A stretch of DNA of 64,000 nt from Gynuella sunshinyii YC6258. GTDB taxonomy: Bacteria > Pseudomonadota > Gammaproteobacteria > Pseudomonadales > Natronospirillaceae. Positions 7,974 to 17,361 of this stretch are shown one piece after another; within the stretch, counting starts at the first letter, position 1, and every line of letters starts with the position of its first letter. The stretch spans positions 4,130,593 to 4,194,592 of the forward strand of contig NZ_CP007142.1 in the NCBI RefSeq assembly GCF_000940805.1, in the 5' to 3' direction. The notes beneath the pieces were generated by a model. The model was given only the letters and a program-made list of their open reading frames with translations, had not been told where the DNA came from and ran no database searches. The position numbers and the translations under genes are program-made.

Positions 7974-10040
7974 CTAGAGCTTTATAACAATACGGTTATC
8001 TTCATAAACAATATCAAGCAACCTGTCATCTTGTGTCACCGCAGATTCAAAACGGCCATGAATTTGATCGGCCTGAATGATCGCAAGCGTATCGCCCTGC
8101 TTAAACTGATCAGCAGTTTCCAGATCAATCAAGACATTACCAGCTTTAATATTCATGTCTCCATGAACTATGAGATCAGCTTGATTATGCCCTCTCAAAT
8201 CAAAAGACAGTGTACCGTTTATCTGAGTGTAGTGATTACCGATGACAAGAGGTTTTTTTGATCGGACAATAATAGCACCAGCATTTACAAAGACATCACC
8301 AGATCCAAATGCGCTACTTGACGCGGCCACCAATGTTCCGCCGTTCAACACCGTTCCACCGCTATAACTGTTACTTCCAGTTAACACCAATTTCCCACTT
8401 CCGGATTTAACAAGCTTACCCTTACCATGAATATCGTTATCCCAGGAATCAGCTGCGCTAAAATATCCTTTTGTTGCATCCATATTCACGTAAACATCTC
8501 CCACAAATGCACCATAACCATCTGCAGCAGTCACCAGATCAATACGCCCCCATCCATTTGAGTCATCCAAAACCGGATAACCGGAATCAATACCCGTTGT
8601 ATAGAGAACCACTCGCCGCTGCTGCGCAGTCAGATATGGAAAACGGGATTTCAACAATACTTCAGCGCCTTTTGGGACAATCATTTCCTGCCCCGCCTTC
8701 GCAGGATTCTGCTTAAACGAATAAGCCAGTTTCTCGCGATAATAGGCTTTGTTTGCTTTGTCATCAGCAAACGGGTCATCAGCGCTTTCTGAGTGAGCAT
8801 ACTGCATCAGAGATTTTTCATCGCGGATTCGCGCTTCAAAGTATTTACGGGTGTTAGCTAGCGCAGCATCCGCATCATCAGAATATCGGTTGATATAGGC
8901 AGCCGCGAGCGCTGTGGCCATAATACGCCCACCGATGACATCCAATGGAGAGTGATAACCAGAAATGATTCTATCCTCACCCAACTTTGCCGCCCTGGTG
9001 AGTAATTCAGGATAACGTTCCGGAACAGCATAAGCATAAGCAAAAGCTGCCAGATACCCAGCATTCGTATGACCACTGGGAAATCCACAATCTTTGTGGC
9101 GACCTCGATTTTCCAAGGAATAAATTAGTGCAGGAACAACCTGGATATGCGAATCATAGACTGGAATAGTCCTTTGACCCATCTTCCGATTACCTTCCTC
9201 TCGTGCGTCACCAGAACCAAGTCTTATGGTTCCTGTCTGCCTCACATTACCGTTATCATCCATCGTCCATGGGCGAGGCGAACAATAGAAATACTTGGCT
9301 GGAGAAGTGGTGCCTTCTGGTCCTCTCATGATATTCAGAAACTTCACAAAAAAACCTAGCTCAGAATCTACTGAAGCAGTACTTGAATCCATCTCTTCGT
9401 ATGTAATGATCTCATTAACATTGAAAAATTTTTCATTTGATGCATCTAAATACTGATCAGCGATATTATGTTGAATCAGCGTGTGAGCACCAGATCCCTG
9501 CTTATACCATTCAGCCAACGGTCCCAAACCATCAATAAGGCTATTATTTTTTGAACGTAAGTCATCAAAATATGCACCCAGGGCATCCTGATAGCTTCGC
9601 TCATATCCCGGTACTGAGCCAGTCACCCGCAACGAATACGACATATTTTCCCGCCACACAGCAGCATCAACAATATGGGTACTCGCAAAACGGTCTTTAG
9701 GTCCACTACCATTGGCCTCCCCGTTTGCCCACTTCGCATCCCCCAGTGACCAGACTTCGTCAAACCCTTTAAGCAGCTGAATAACGGGATTAACTGCACG
9801 ATCATATTTGTTGATTAAGTTGCCATGAGCATCTTTACCAGTCTGTGCAATAAAGTTATCTACGACCGGTAATGGATACACGACGTCAGGTTCCGCAATT
9901 GTCTTTTCATAACCCAACCCAGCAGGTTCTGCAGGAAGGTTTACAATTGCCTTGGTATTATTGTCGGCACAATTAGTGAAGATCGGCATAAATGCCACTG
10001 CCATAGCGAGTAACTTATATCTGCTATTAATCTTGTTCAT
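7974..10040 (-). CDS. PAP2/class A acid phosphatase-like exported protein with autotransporter-type repeat tail (copy 1)
   Basis: 688 residues. The N-terminal hydrophobic segment ending in FTNC (Cys24) suggests an exported, possibly lipidated protein, although the lipobox is non-canonical. The phosphatase signature is complete: K249-x6-R256P257, PSGH at 321-324, and R357-x5-H363-x3-D367. An IDSGYPVLDDSNGWGRID linker follows near 484-501. Then comes an autotransporter-associated beta-strand repeat at about 540-575 (GSGKLVLTGSNSYSGGT) and a short beta-rich end, with no membrane barrel. Substrate unknown: phosphate esters, or vanadate-dependent halide oxidation, share this fold. ATG 10040 is preferred because AGGTGG lies 5-6 nt upstream. 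A closely similar copy lies at 15232-17361. Confidence 0.8.
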   Translation of the reverse strand: MNKINSRYKLLAMAVAFMPIFTNCADNNTKAIVNLPAEPAGLGYEKTIAEPDVVYPLPVVDNFIAQTGKDAHGNLINKYDRAVNPVIQLLKGFDEVWSLGDAKWANGEANGSGPKDRFASTHIVDAAVWRENMSYSLRVTGSVPGYERSYQDALGAYFDDLRSKNNSLIDGLGPLAEWYKQGSGAHTLIQHNIADQYLDASNEKFFNVNEIITYEEMDSSTASVDSELGFFVKFLNIMRGPEGTTSPAKYFYCSPRPWTMDDNGNVRQTGTIRLGSGDAREEGNRKMGQRTIPVYDSHIQVVPALIYSLENRGRHKDCGFPSGHTNAGYLAAFAYAYAVPERYPELLTRAAKLGEDRIISGYHSPLDVIGGRIMATALAAAYINRYSDDADAALANTRKYFEARIRDEKSLMQYAHSESADDPFADDKANKAYYREKLAYSFKQNPAKAGQEMIVPKGAEVLLKSRFPYLTAQQRRVVLYTTGIDSGYPVLDDSNGWGRIDLVTAADGYGAFVGDVYVNMDATKGYFSAADSWDNDIHGKGKLVKSGSGKLVLTGSNSYSGGTVLNGGTLVAASSSAFGSGDVFVNAGAIIVRSKKPLVIGNHYTQINGTLSFDLRGHNQADLIVHGDMNIKAGNVLIDLETADQFKQGDTLAIIQADQIHGRFESAVTQDDRLLDIVYEDNRIVIKL

Positions 10041-10423
10041 GTTGCCACCTGTCATTCTTGTAATTGTCATTTTAAATCGACTTTTTATATGACACTTTTA
10101 TGAAAACAGATGCAATCAATAGAACTTCATTTGAATTTTTTTCATTATCATGCAAAAAAATTCACTTGCCACTCTGGTATTTATTGACACCCCCTCTTAT
10201 CTCTTTTCTATCTCGGTTATTTAAAACAACAACGTCATATACGGATGAATTGGTTCTCAATGCTATACCTTTGAGTCATATCACCGAAAACTGGCACACC
10301 ACCTTTTCATGGTTAAAATACCTGTACGACCAACCTGCCCATCACTACTGACTCACCTTGAAAATATTACAGCGACTCATAACTTTGATAGAGTGACTCT
10401 CTAAATCATCAGACATCAACCTC
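10041..10423. other. Divergent intergenic region between two phosphatase genes
   Basis: AT-rich. It contains the Pho-box-like site (10089-10106) and a short palindrome AGAGTGACTCT (10390-10400) just ahead of the PPP phosphatase gene. An 83-codon plus-strand frame (10100-10351) shows no protein-like features. Confidence 0.5.
10069..10106 (-). promoter_or_regulatory. Possible Pho box and -10 for the first PAP2-type gene
   Basis: Minus strand TTTTCATAAAAGTGTCAT (10106-10089) matches the PhoB consensus (two CTGTCAT repeats 4 bp apart) at about 14 of 18 positions. A TAAAAT -10 box lies 14 bp downstream (10074-10069), so the transcript would start about 25 nt before the ATG. Found by eye; it makes biological sense for a phosphatase gene. 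Confidence 0.4.
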
Positions 10424-11113
10424 ATGCCCAAACATTTACGAGTTAAAGCAAATTTGTCGGGACGCGATTTTGTGATCGGTGACTTGCATGGTATGTATCA
10501 TCAATTGGAAACCAAACTGAACTGGGTAAATTTTGACAGTACACGAGATCGTTTATTTTCTGTTGGGGACCTTATTGATCGGGGTGAGGAAAATCTTCGC
10601 TGCTTGAAGTTATTGAATGAACATTGGTTTTTTTGCGTGCGTGGTAATCATGAGCAAATGTTGATTAATACTATTTTGGATAATGATCCAATTGCTGAAA
10701 AAATCTGGCATTTCAACGGTGGAAGCTGGGCGACAACTATAGACAAGAAGCTGCTTAAAACGATAGCGCGCCAGTTACGCAAGTTACCCTGGACCATTGA
10801 GATTGAATCTCCGGTCCCAGATGATGATCCTGTCGGCATTTGCCACGCGGAATATCCTCTGTCTACCTGGAAACAACGGACCAGAACCCACAGCGACCTG
10901 TTTTATCATGATCTTCTGTGGTCACGAAAACAGACCACCCAGCGATATATTCGAAACATTAGCGGAGTACAGGCAATATATTGTGGTCACACGATTTTCG
11001 CAGAACCATTGCAATTGGGTAATTGTCATTTCATAGATACGGGATGCTTTCAAACCGGGCGATTGCACATAAAACAGTTATTTATTGACCCGGAGACCAT
11101 CAAAGAGATCTGA
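10424..11113 (+). CDS. PPP-family metallophosphatase (PrpA/PrpB-like serine/threonine phosphatase)
   Basis: 229 residues, cytosolic. All metal-binding blocks of bacterial and lambda-type PPP phosphatases are present in order: GDLHG (residues 19-23), GDLIDRGE (about 48-55), RGNHEQM (about 74-80), a lone His in ICHAEYP, and CGHT near 188. PrpA and PrpB in E. coli dephosphorylate proteins and affect envelope-stress signalling, and ApaH-type relatives act on dinucleotides. Which applies here is not shown by sequence. It is divergent from the first PAP2-type gene and converges on pqiC. Confidence 0.82.
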   Translation: MPKHLRVKANLSGRDFVIGDLHGMYHQLETKLNWVNFDSTRDRLFSVGDLIDRGEENLRCLKLLNEHWFFCVRGNHEQMLINTILDNDPIAEKIWHFNGGSWATTIDKKLLKTIARQLRKLPWTIEIESPVPDDDPVGICHAEYPLSTWKQRTRTHSDLFYHDLLWSRKQTTQRYIRNISGVQAIYCGHTIFAEPLQLGNCHFIDTGCFQTGRLHIKQLFIDPETIKEI

Positions 11114-11176
11114 ACGATCTACGTTATCACCAGATCAATAACTGCGCAGGACTCACAGCGGAGCAAGTGTTAGTGG

Positions 11177-11785
11177 TTAACTGGCAAAAGCACTGGGACA
11201 TTGTGACAACCCATTTTCATCGACAGTTCCAGCTATATCACTGGCCAGGTCAGCTAAAATCTGTTGCATCCCAATCGCAATCGCCTGAAATCCACGATTC
11301 AAAGGCTTGTTAAGCTGACTTCTGCAAGTCAATCGAATAGACGATGTGTCTTTAAAACCTACCGTCCAATCTGCAATCAGCACAACTTTCTCATCAGGCC
11401 AGATATCCAGCCTTCTGACCTCAATATTGACTCGTAGCAGCCGCTTCGATGCGGTGTCAGCCAATCCCCGGCTACTGGGTACTTGCCAATATGCGGATAA
11501 CTGGTCCGAAAGAGACTCTGTCAACTCTTCCCCAAGATTGCTGGACCACTGCTGGTTATCCAGCAACAAAACACCATTTGATCCATTACGGACAACGAAC
11601 TGAGGTCGGTCAAGCGCATCGGGAACGTATACAGGTAATACTTCGATTACAAACGGCACAACAGCTGAATGCAATTGAGTTTGAGGTTTAGCGCTCATTA
11701 ACGTGTAGTAATGAATCGGTGCTGATACACACGATGACATCAACGCCACTGCTATCAACAATACTCCAAAAAATGCTTTTTCCAT
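11177..11785 (-). CDS. pqiC: PqiC-like outer-membrane lipoprotein of the Pqi transport system
   Basis: 202 residues with a lipoprotein signal peptide ending LMSSC (Cys19). The family signature PIHYYTLMSA follows directly, as in YmbA/PqiC. PqiC is an outer-membrane lipoprotein that docks the periplasmic PqiB tube for lipid movement between the membranes. It lies 8 nt downstream of pqiB in the same operon. Confidence 0.87.
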   Translation of the reverse strand: MEKAFFGVLLIAVALMSSCVSAPIHYYTLMSAKPQTQLHSAVVPFVIEVLPVYVPDALDRPQFVVRNGSNGVLLLDNQQWSSNLGEELTESLSDQLSAYWQVPSSRGLADTASKRLLRVNIEVRRLDIWPDEKVVLIADWTVGFKDTSSIRLTCRSQLNKPLNRGFQAIAIGMQQILADLASDIAGTVDENGLSQCPSAFAS

Positions 11786-11793
11786 ATTTTCGC

Positions 11794-13512
11794 TTACTCC
11801 ACTCGAACATTTTCTGGCCGGCCCCGAATCAAGGCCTCGGGGTTCCGGCCCAGTAAATCTGTAAGATTACGTAGGGATTTAGCTGCACGTTGAAGTTCCA
11901 GCATCGTCTGTTCCAGGCTTTGCTGCATGGGAGCATCTTCAACAAGCAGACCATTGATCTGCGAGAATGTCGTTTGCAGTTGCCGGGAAGTCTGCTGGAA
12001 AGACTCCAACGTCTGAATAGCACTTTGCTGCAAGGGAGATTGGTCATCCAAAGTTCGGCTCAATTGGGTAATCATGGTATTGATACTACCTAATGTATTG
12101 CTCAGCTCCGGTACTATGCCGGTATTAAACTGTTTAATGGTTTTATCCAGGTCAATCAGGCTTTGATCCAAATGAATGGCAATACTGTCCAAAGGCATTT
12201 TTTCTATCTTGCTCATGAGGCTTGCGAGCTGAACCTGCAGTCGGTCAAAGTCGCCATCCACAGTGGGCAGTACTATTGGCTCAGCCGTGGCGTCAAAATC
12301 TACTTTTTCGGCATTTGGCATAAAATCCAAAGCAACATACAACTGCCCGGTAATCAGGTTTCCAGTGCGAACCTGTGCTCTCAAACCGTTATCAACGAGA
12401 CTTTTGATAAAAGCAATAATCTCTGCATGACTGCTGTTGTCATCAGGTAATTTATTACGGACTGACCCCAGTCGACCGGGATAAATCCTGGTTGCCACCT
12501 CTGCGGGGAACAGACCGGTTTGCTGATCATAGTCCAACTCAATTGAGACGACAGAGCCAATATTCACACCTGAAAACTCCACTGGGGCACCAACCGTCAA
12601 ACCACGCAGTGGCTTGGAAAACCGCAGCAACACCGAAATAGCCACACCATCGGGTGGTTTCATCGCGTCATCTTTATCAACTGCGAGAATAAAAACGTAG
12701 GTGGAAGAGGCTGGCCTTGAGTTGTCTCCTTCTGGAGCAGCAAACGCAATGCCACCAGCAAGAACGGATGCAGCTGACTGAGTATTCAACTTAAGACCGT
12801 CGGCACTTAGAGAAATGTCAACGCCTCCGGCATTCCAGAAGCGGGTATCCTCTGTAACAAACTTATCATAAGGTGCATCTATAAAAACTCTTATATCAAC
12901 ACTGTCTCCGCGATCAGACAGCTGATAAGAGGAAACCCTGCCCACTTGTATTCGACGATAATATACAGGTGAACCGATATCCAGTGACCCCAGATCATCT
13001 GCCTGAATAGAGAACACTGTTCCGGGCATACCATTGATCACAGAGGGAGGCGTTTCGAGCCCGGTAAATGTCTGAGTCATTGAATCGGAAGTCCCTACAT
13101 CCACACCAATGTATGCGCCAGAGATCAAGGTATCTATCCCCGATACGCCACTAAGCCCGATTCTGGGCCTGACTACCCAAAATCGGGTATCACTTCGCGC
13201 CAGTCCCTCTACGCTCTTTTCCAGCGCAACCGTGGCCACAACGTAAGATTGATCCTCATTTAAAGTGACAGATGTAACCTTACCAATATCAACATCCTTA
13301 TATTTTACAGGGGTTTTTCCAGCTTCAAGACCACTGGCAGTCAAAAATGTGATGGTGATTTCCGGACCTTGTGCAAGCCAGTTTTGAACAAACATGACGA
13401 TTCCAATCAATATTGCAGCAAATGGTACTAACCAAATGAGAGATACCCGATGCTTGGAATAGGTTATATTTGGAGTGGTTAACTCCTGCATATCATCTTT
13501 GTCCTGACTCAT
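11794..13512 (-). CDS. pqiB: PqiB, MCE-domain lipid transport protein
   Basis: 572 residues. One N-terminal membrane helix (about 22-43, VSLIWLVPFAAILIGIVMF) is followed by three MCE/MlaD domains. They begin near residues 50, 165 and 290 (ITFLTASGLEAGKTPVKY, FSIQADDLGSLDIGSPVYY, VLLRFSKPLRGLTVGAPVEF). A long helical C-terminal region rich in Gln and Leu follows, which in E. coli forms the coiled-coil needle. Three MCE domains distinguish PqiB from the seven-domain YebT/LetB. Its start overlaps the end of the second pqiA gene by 20 nt. Confidence 0.93.
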   Translation of the reverse strand: MSQDKDDMQELTTPNITYSKHRVSLIWLVPFAAILIGIVMFVQNWLAQGPEITITFLTASGLEAGKTPVKYKDVDIGKVTSVTLNEDQSYVVATVALEKSVEGLARSDTRFWVVRPRIGLSGVSGIDTLISGAYIGVDVGTSDSMTQTFTGLETPPSVINGMPGTVFSIQADDLGSLDIGSPVYYRRIQVGRVSSYQLSDRGDSVDIRVFIDAPYDKFVTEDTRFWNAGGVDISLSADGLKLNTQSAASVLAGGIAFAAPEGDNSRPASSTYVFILAVDKDDAMKPPDGVAISVLLRFSKPLRGLTVGAPVEFSGVNIGSVVSIELDYDQQTGLFPAEVATRIYPGRLGSVRNKLPDDNSSHAEIIAFIKSLVDNGLRAQVRTGNLITGQLYVALDFMPNAEKVDFDATAEPIVLPTVDGDFDRLQVQLASLMSKIEKMPLDSIAIHLDQSLIDLDKTIKQFNTGIVPELSNTLGSINTMITQLSRTLDDQSPLQQSAIQTLESFQQTSRQLQTTFSQINGLLVEDAPMQQSLEQTMLELQRAAKSLRNLTDLLGRNPEALIRGRPENVRVE

Positions 13513-14122
13513 TGTGCTCCTTATAATCCCATATCAAACGCGGGTCAAAACTCATTGCCGAAAGCATGGTCAAAATAACCACCAAACCAAAATATAAAAT
13601 CCCCATCCTCGGCTCGATATCGCTAAGAGCTTTGAACTTAACCAGAGCAGATACCAAAGCCACCACCACCACATCAAGCATCGACCAGTAGCCAATAAAC
13701 TCGGTGATACGATAAAGTTTAGCCCGTTCGCGCATGGCCCAGGCACTATGCAGTTTGACGCTGACAGACAAAGTAATCAGTACAATAAATTTAAAGCACG
13801 GTACGACCACACTGGCTATAAATATAATTACAGCAATATCCCATGAACCAAGCTTCCAGAACTCCATGATGCCGGCCATAATAGTGCTCTCTGTTCTACT
13901 CCCTAACATCTGGGTATACATTACGGGCTGGATATTCGCAGGAATATACAGCGCCATTGCCGCAACCAGTAACGCCCAGGTATGAACCAAACTATTGTGC
14001 TTTCGTCTGTGCAAAGGAGAATGACAACGAGGACAGCGTTTCCCAATAGCACCTGCCTCGGATACCAGTCCACATACATGACACCCGACCAGGTTCAACT
14101 GCTCAGCCTTGTAGAGCATCAT
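13493..14122 (-). CDS. pqiA: Paraquat-inducible protein A, second half-length copy
   Basis: About 209 residues with a zinc-ribbon-like N-terminus (CHVCG ... CPRCH) and four predicted membrane helices. It carries the PqiA family signature WSMLDVVVVALVSALVKF near the third helix. E. coli PqiA fuses two such halves in one 417-residue chain; here they are two genes. The ATG at 14122 overlaps the upstream TGA (ATGATG), a translational-coupling arrangement, so it is preferred to the longer frame from 14164. Confidence 0.88.
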   Translation of the reverse strand: MMLYKAEQLNLVGCHVCGLVSEAGAIGKRCPRCHSPLHRRKHNSLVHTWALLVAAMALYIPANIQPVMYTQMLGSRTESTIMAGIMEFWKLGSWDIAVIIFIASVVVPCFKFIVLITLSVSVKLHSAWAMRERAKLYRITEFIGYWSMLDVVVVALVSALVKFKALSDIEPRMGILYFGLVVILTMLSAMSFDPRLIWDYKEHNESGQR

Positions 14123-14745
14123 AGTTCCGAAGTCTTCTGATAAAGACGTTGCTGCAACAGCCATATCGGCTCAAAGCTTTTATTGGTTATCAACGTCATC
14201 ATCCAGGTCAACACTGCAGTAGCCCATAAACCCATGCCAGCGGCAACATCAAGATAACCGGACAACTTCACTACAGCCACTAAAATACCGAGCATACAAA
14301 CATCAATCATACTCCAAGGCTTTAAGGCAATGAGAAGCTTAATAAGCATCCGCCAAAAAGGAGCCTGTCGATTTAAAACAGAAAAAGCCAGTAACCAAAG
14401 CAGCAAACTTATTTGTATCGCAGGAATCACGATAACAACCAGCAATATAGGAACAGCAATTAACGCCACATCAGTTCGCATAAATACTGCGACGGACTGC
14501 CATAATGTGATTTCATTTTGTAGTCCTTGAAAACTGATCCGAATTACCGGAAAAAAATTTGCCATGAGAAAAACGAACAAGGTTGCAATCACCAAAGCCA
14601 GCCATTGCATCAGGTCAAGCCGTTCCGAACGATACAATACCGCATCACACACATAACAGCGGGCAATCTCTCCAGATTTTAAAATTCTGCGAGAATAGAC
14701 TCTGTCGCAATATTCACAAATAGTTAGATGAGGGTACGTACGCAT
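14119..14745 (-). CDS. pqiA: Paraquat-inducible protein A, first half-length copy
   Basis: 208 residues: two Cys pairs (CEYCD, CYVCD) near the N-terminus, four membrane helices, and the family motif KPWSMIDVCMLGILVAVVKL. It is the first gene of the pqiA-pqiA-pqiB-pqiC operon. PqiA is an inner-membrane partner of the PqiB needle in lipid trafficking and envelope homeostasis. The Shine-Dalgarno before ATG 14745 is poor. Confidence 0.88.
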   Translation of the reverse strand: MRTYPHLTICEYCDRVYSRRILKSGEIARCYVCDAVLYRSERLDLMQWLALVIATLFVFLMANFFPVIRISFQGLQNEITLWQSVAVFMRTDVALIAVPILLVVIVIPAIQISLLLWLLAFSVLNRQAPFWRMLIKLLIALKPWSMIDVCMLGILVAVVKLSGYLDVAAGMGLWATAVLTWMMTLITNKSFEPIWLLQQRLYQKTSEL

Positions 14746-15231
14746 TTAAAAGATTCTGAATCAGACTTTGTAGAATGGCCTCGCCCTACCTCACGAAAGC
14801 CAGCAACCGAGGTAAAGATTCTAACCTTTTAAACTGCATAATAGGTGAACAAATATGAGTCATGTCTGGTTCATTTGTCTTATATTCTTACATCTGGATA
14901 TCCAAATGTGAGAATAGACCCTCTTAACGCGCCCTGATCGCCGCTAATCAATGCAATTGACCCATTTATCCCGGTACAAAAAACATGAGACTTTCCTAAC
15001 ATGTTTCACAATAGCCAATGGGCTTAATACAATCTTGAGAGTAAGAATGGCGGGCCTTCAAAGAAATAAGGACGCTCTGCCTGGATATTCGATAAACAGA
15101 AAAGATATGATGGTAAACGGAGAGTTCAGATCACCAACGAAACGAGAAATGCATGGATATACCTGGAACTGACTATATGGTGGTTATCCACTCCCTGGAT
15201 ATACCCACCAAATTGATCATATCAGCTGAGG
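14746..15231. other. Intergenic region between pqi operon and second PAP2-type gene
   Basis: About 490 bp with no supported gene; a 73-codon frame at 14951-15172 lacks recognisable features. It holds the upstream region of the pqi operon, including a small palindrome GATTCTGAATC at 14752-14762, and an imperfect hairpin at 15178-15210. Confidence 0.55.
15178..15210. terminator. Imperfect hairpin downstream of the second PAP2-type gene
   Basis: TGGTGG (15178-15183) pairs with CCACCA (15205-15210) and TATCCA (15185-15190) with TGGATA (15196-15201), with a small internal bulge and a 5-nt loop. It lies about 20 bp past the stop codon and has no T-run, so termination is uncertain. Confidence 0.4.
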
Positions 15232-17361
15232 CTATTTTGCCGCTGTGACAGTTAATTCAACAGACTTATCATGATACGTGGCAGAAACCGTGTAGTCACC
15301 TGCATCGATAGCCTTGAACTCGCCTTCCACCTTACCCGCAGTCAATAACGTAAATTGAGTTCCAACAGCCGGCGTCAAAGTACCCATATCCAGGGTCAAT
15401 GATGTGCCATCAAGATAAACGGCTTTGTTAACAGTGATCTGACTGTCATCATCATCCATGCTAACCTTTAAGTTACCCGCGTTCATAGTCAGATAACCGG
15501 ACAGTTGCAATGTTCCGGCACTGTCAACTTCTAAAACACCACCCTTAACGTAAACATCACCGGTACCAAAGGCTGACGGGGATTCAGCTTCCAATGTACC
15601 ATTCTCAAGAACCGATCCGCCGCTGTACTGATTATTACCGGTTAAAGTCAACTGCCCGGTACCATCCTTGGTCAGCTTTCCTGCGCCCGTAATATCGTTA
15701 CGCCACCAGTCATGAGCACTGAAACCTCCATTCGCTGCATCCATTGTGACCGTTACATCACCAATGAATGCCCCATAACCATCAGCAGCGGCCAGGAGAT
15801 TGATTCTTCCCCAACCATTTGAGTTGTCCAATAACGGGTAACCAGAGTCGATTTCTGTCGTATATAGTACAGCTCTGCGTTGTTCAGAAGTCAGATATGG
15901 TTGACGGGATTTCAACAAAGCTTCAGCACCTTCCGGCACAATAGGATCCTGATTGGCAGCAGTAATATCCTGCGGCAAACCATAAGTCATACGCTCTGTA
16001 TATAAGGCCTTAATGGCGTCGTGGTCAGCATAAAAATTGTTGTTGAACACCTCAAGATTAATATTATCTCCATTCGTAAAACTGCCAACTTCATTTTCTG
16101 CCAATACCTGATGGGCATAATCATAAAGGCTCATCCCCGCATCATTCGCCTTTTGAGTAAAATACTCCTTGGCCTGATTGACAGCGGCGTCAGCATGATC
16201 CGCCCCGGTGGCTTCTGTTAGCACATATGCGGATATCGCCAGAGCCATTATACGGGCGCCAATCACATCAACAGGAGAGTGCATGCCTGCGAGGATTCGA
16301 CTTTCGCCAAGATCAGAACCACGCATTACCAGCTCAGAAAAACGTTGAGGAAACGCATAGGCCATTGCCATGGAAACCAGTATTCCAGCATTTGTGTGCC
16401 CACTGGGATAACCACCATCTTTGCGCAGGCTCTGACTATCTACCGTACCACCCAAACTGGCTCTACGCTGACAGATCAATCCTGGAACAACACTGACACT
16501 ACTGTCGTACACATCAAAATTAATTGAATTGGTGTCGCTGTTTGCATCCGTACAATCGCGAGACTCATTGCCCTGATAACTGACAATACCAGTATCATTC
16601 ATGCGCCATGGCCTTGGCGTAGAATAAATATATTTGGAACCGCTGGTAGATGATTTGCCAATATGTGAACGGAAATCCTTCACCAACTGCACAACAGCTG
16701 AGAGCGCCTCACCAGTAGAATTTCCTGCATAGTCTTCACTATCATTGCCACCGATCGCATAGTGACTGTTTTCCGTTACATCAGTCACCAAAGGGATTGG
16801 TAAATCAACGTATGCTCCACTTGCCTTAACATACTCTTCTGTCAATGGCCCCATTCCATCAATAACAGAATAGTTTTTACTACGGCGGTCATCCAGGAAG
16901 GCACGGATTGCCTCGTTCTGAGTACGATTAGTCGTCACATCAACGACATATTTAATATTTTTGACCCAGGTTTCAGAATCAACAATCGGATTTTCCAGGT
17001 AAGTGTCGGGCCCTGATCCACTAGCAGCGGCCTGATATGCGTCTGACGTTCCCTTCCAGACATCATTGATACCACGCAGCATGTAAGCATAGGGGTTGTC
17101 GTTTATACTGTATTTTAACTTTGAGTCTGCATTATTGGCAGCAAAAGTTATTGACGGCAATGGATACTGATCAGCTGGCACAACGGCCACAAACGCCTTT
17201 CCAACACCACTTGGTTCACCAGGTTTTGAATAGCCAGCGTGAGTTTCGTTATTTTCAGAATTACTATCATCAGCATTATTGCAACCACTTATCAGTATTG
17301 AAGTGGATACGATAGCAACATATAGAGCGGACAATCCAACGGATCTACGATGTATATTCAT
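15232..17361 (-). CDS. PAP2/class A acid phosphatase-like lipoprotein with autotransporter-type repeat tail (copy 2)
   Basis: 709 residues. The signal peptide ends in a canonical lipobox ISGC (Cys27), so it should be a lipoprotein. The phosphatase motif is intact: K243-x6-R250P251, PSGH at 319-322, SR at 354-355, H361 and D365. The IDSGYPLLDNSNGWGRIN linker and an autotransporter-associated repeat (TGQLTLTGNNQYSGGS) follow, then a beta-rich end with SLTLDMGTL. It aligns over its whole length with the product of 7974-10040, most strongly around PSGH and the linker, so the two are paralogues. No transporter barrel is present, so the repeat may serve as a passive surface-exposed stalk. Confidence 0.82.
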   Translation of the reverse strand: MNIHRRSVGLSALYVAIVSTSILISGCNNADDSNSENNETHAGYSKPGEPSGVGKAFVAVVPADQYPLPSITFAANNADSKLKYSINDNPYAYMLRGINDVWKGTSDAYQAAASGSGPDTYLENPIVDSETWVKNIKYVVDVTTNRTQNEAIRAFLDDRRSKNYSVIDGMGPLTEEYVKASGAYVDLPIPLVTDVTENSHYAIGGNDSEDYAGNSTGEALSAVVQLVKDFRSHIGKSSTSGSKYIYSTPRPWRMNDTGIVSYQGNESRDCTDANSDTNSINFDVYDSSVSVVPGLICQRRASLGGTVDSQSLRKDGGYPSGHTNAGILVSMAMAYAFPQRFSELVMRGSDLGESRILAGMHSPVDVIGARIMALAISAYVLTEATGADHADAAVNQAKEYFTQKANDAGMSLYDYAHQVLAENEVGSFTNGDNINLEVFNNNFYADHDAIKALYTERMTYGLPQDITAANQDPIVPEGAEALLKSRQPYLTSEQRRAVLYTTEIDSGYPLLDNSNGWGRINLLAAADGYGAFIGDVTVTMDAANGGFSAHDWWRNDITGAGKLTKDGTGQLTLTGNNQYSGGSVLENGTLEAESPSAFGTGDVYVKGGVLEVDSAGTLQLSGYLTMNAGNLKVSMDDDDSQITVNKAVYLDGTSLTLDMGTLTPAVGTQFTLLTAGKVEGEFKAIDAGDYTVSATYHDKSVELTVTAAK

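Noticed and set aside
7974-10040. Classical autotransporter
   Set aside because: The repeat is present but there is no C-terminal barrel domain after it.
10100-10351. 83-codon frame between the phosphatase genes
   Set aside because: It lies in the AT-rich divergent promoter region with no ribosome site or domain, and overlaps the Pho-box-like site.
14951-15172. 73-codon frame upstream of the pqi operon
   Set aside because: No recognisable features and no ribosome site.
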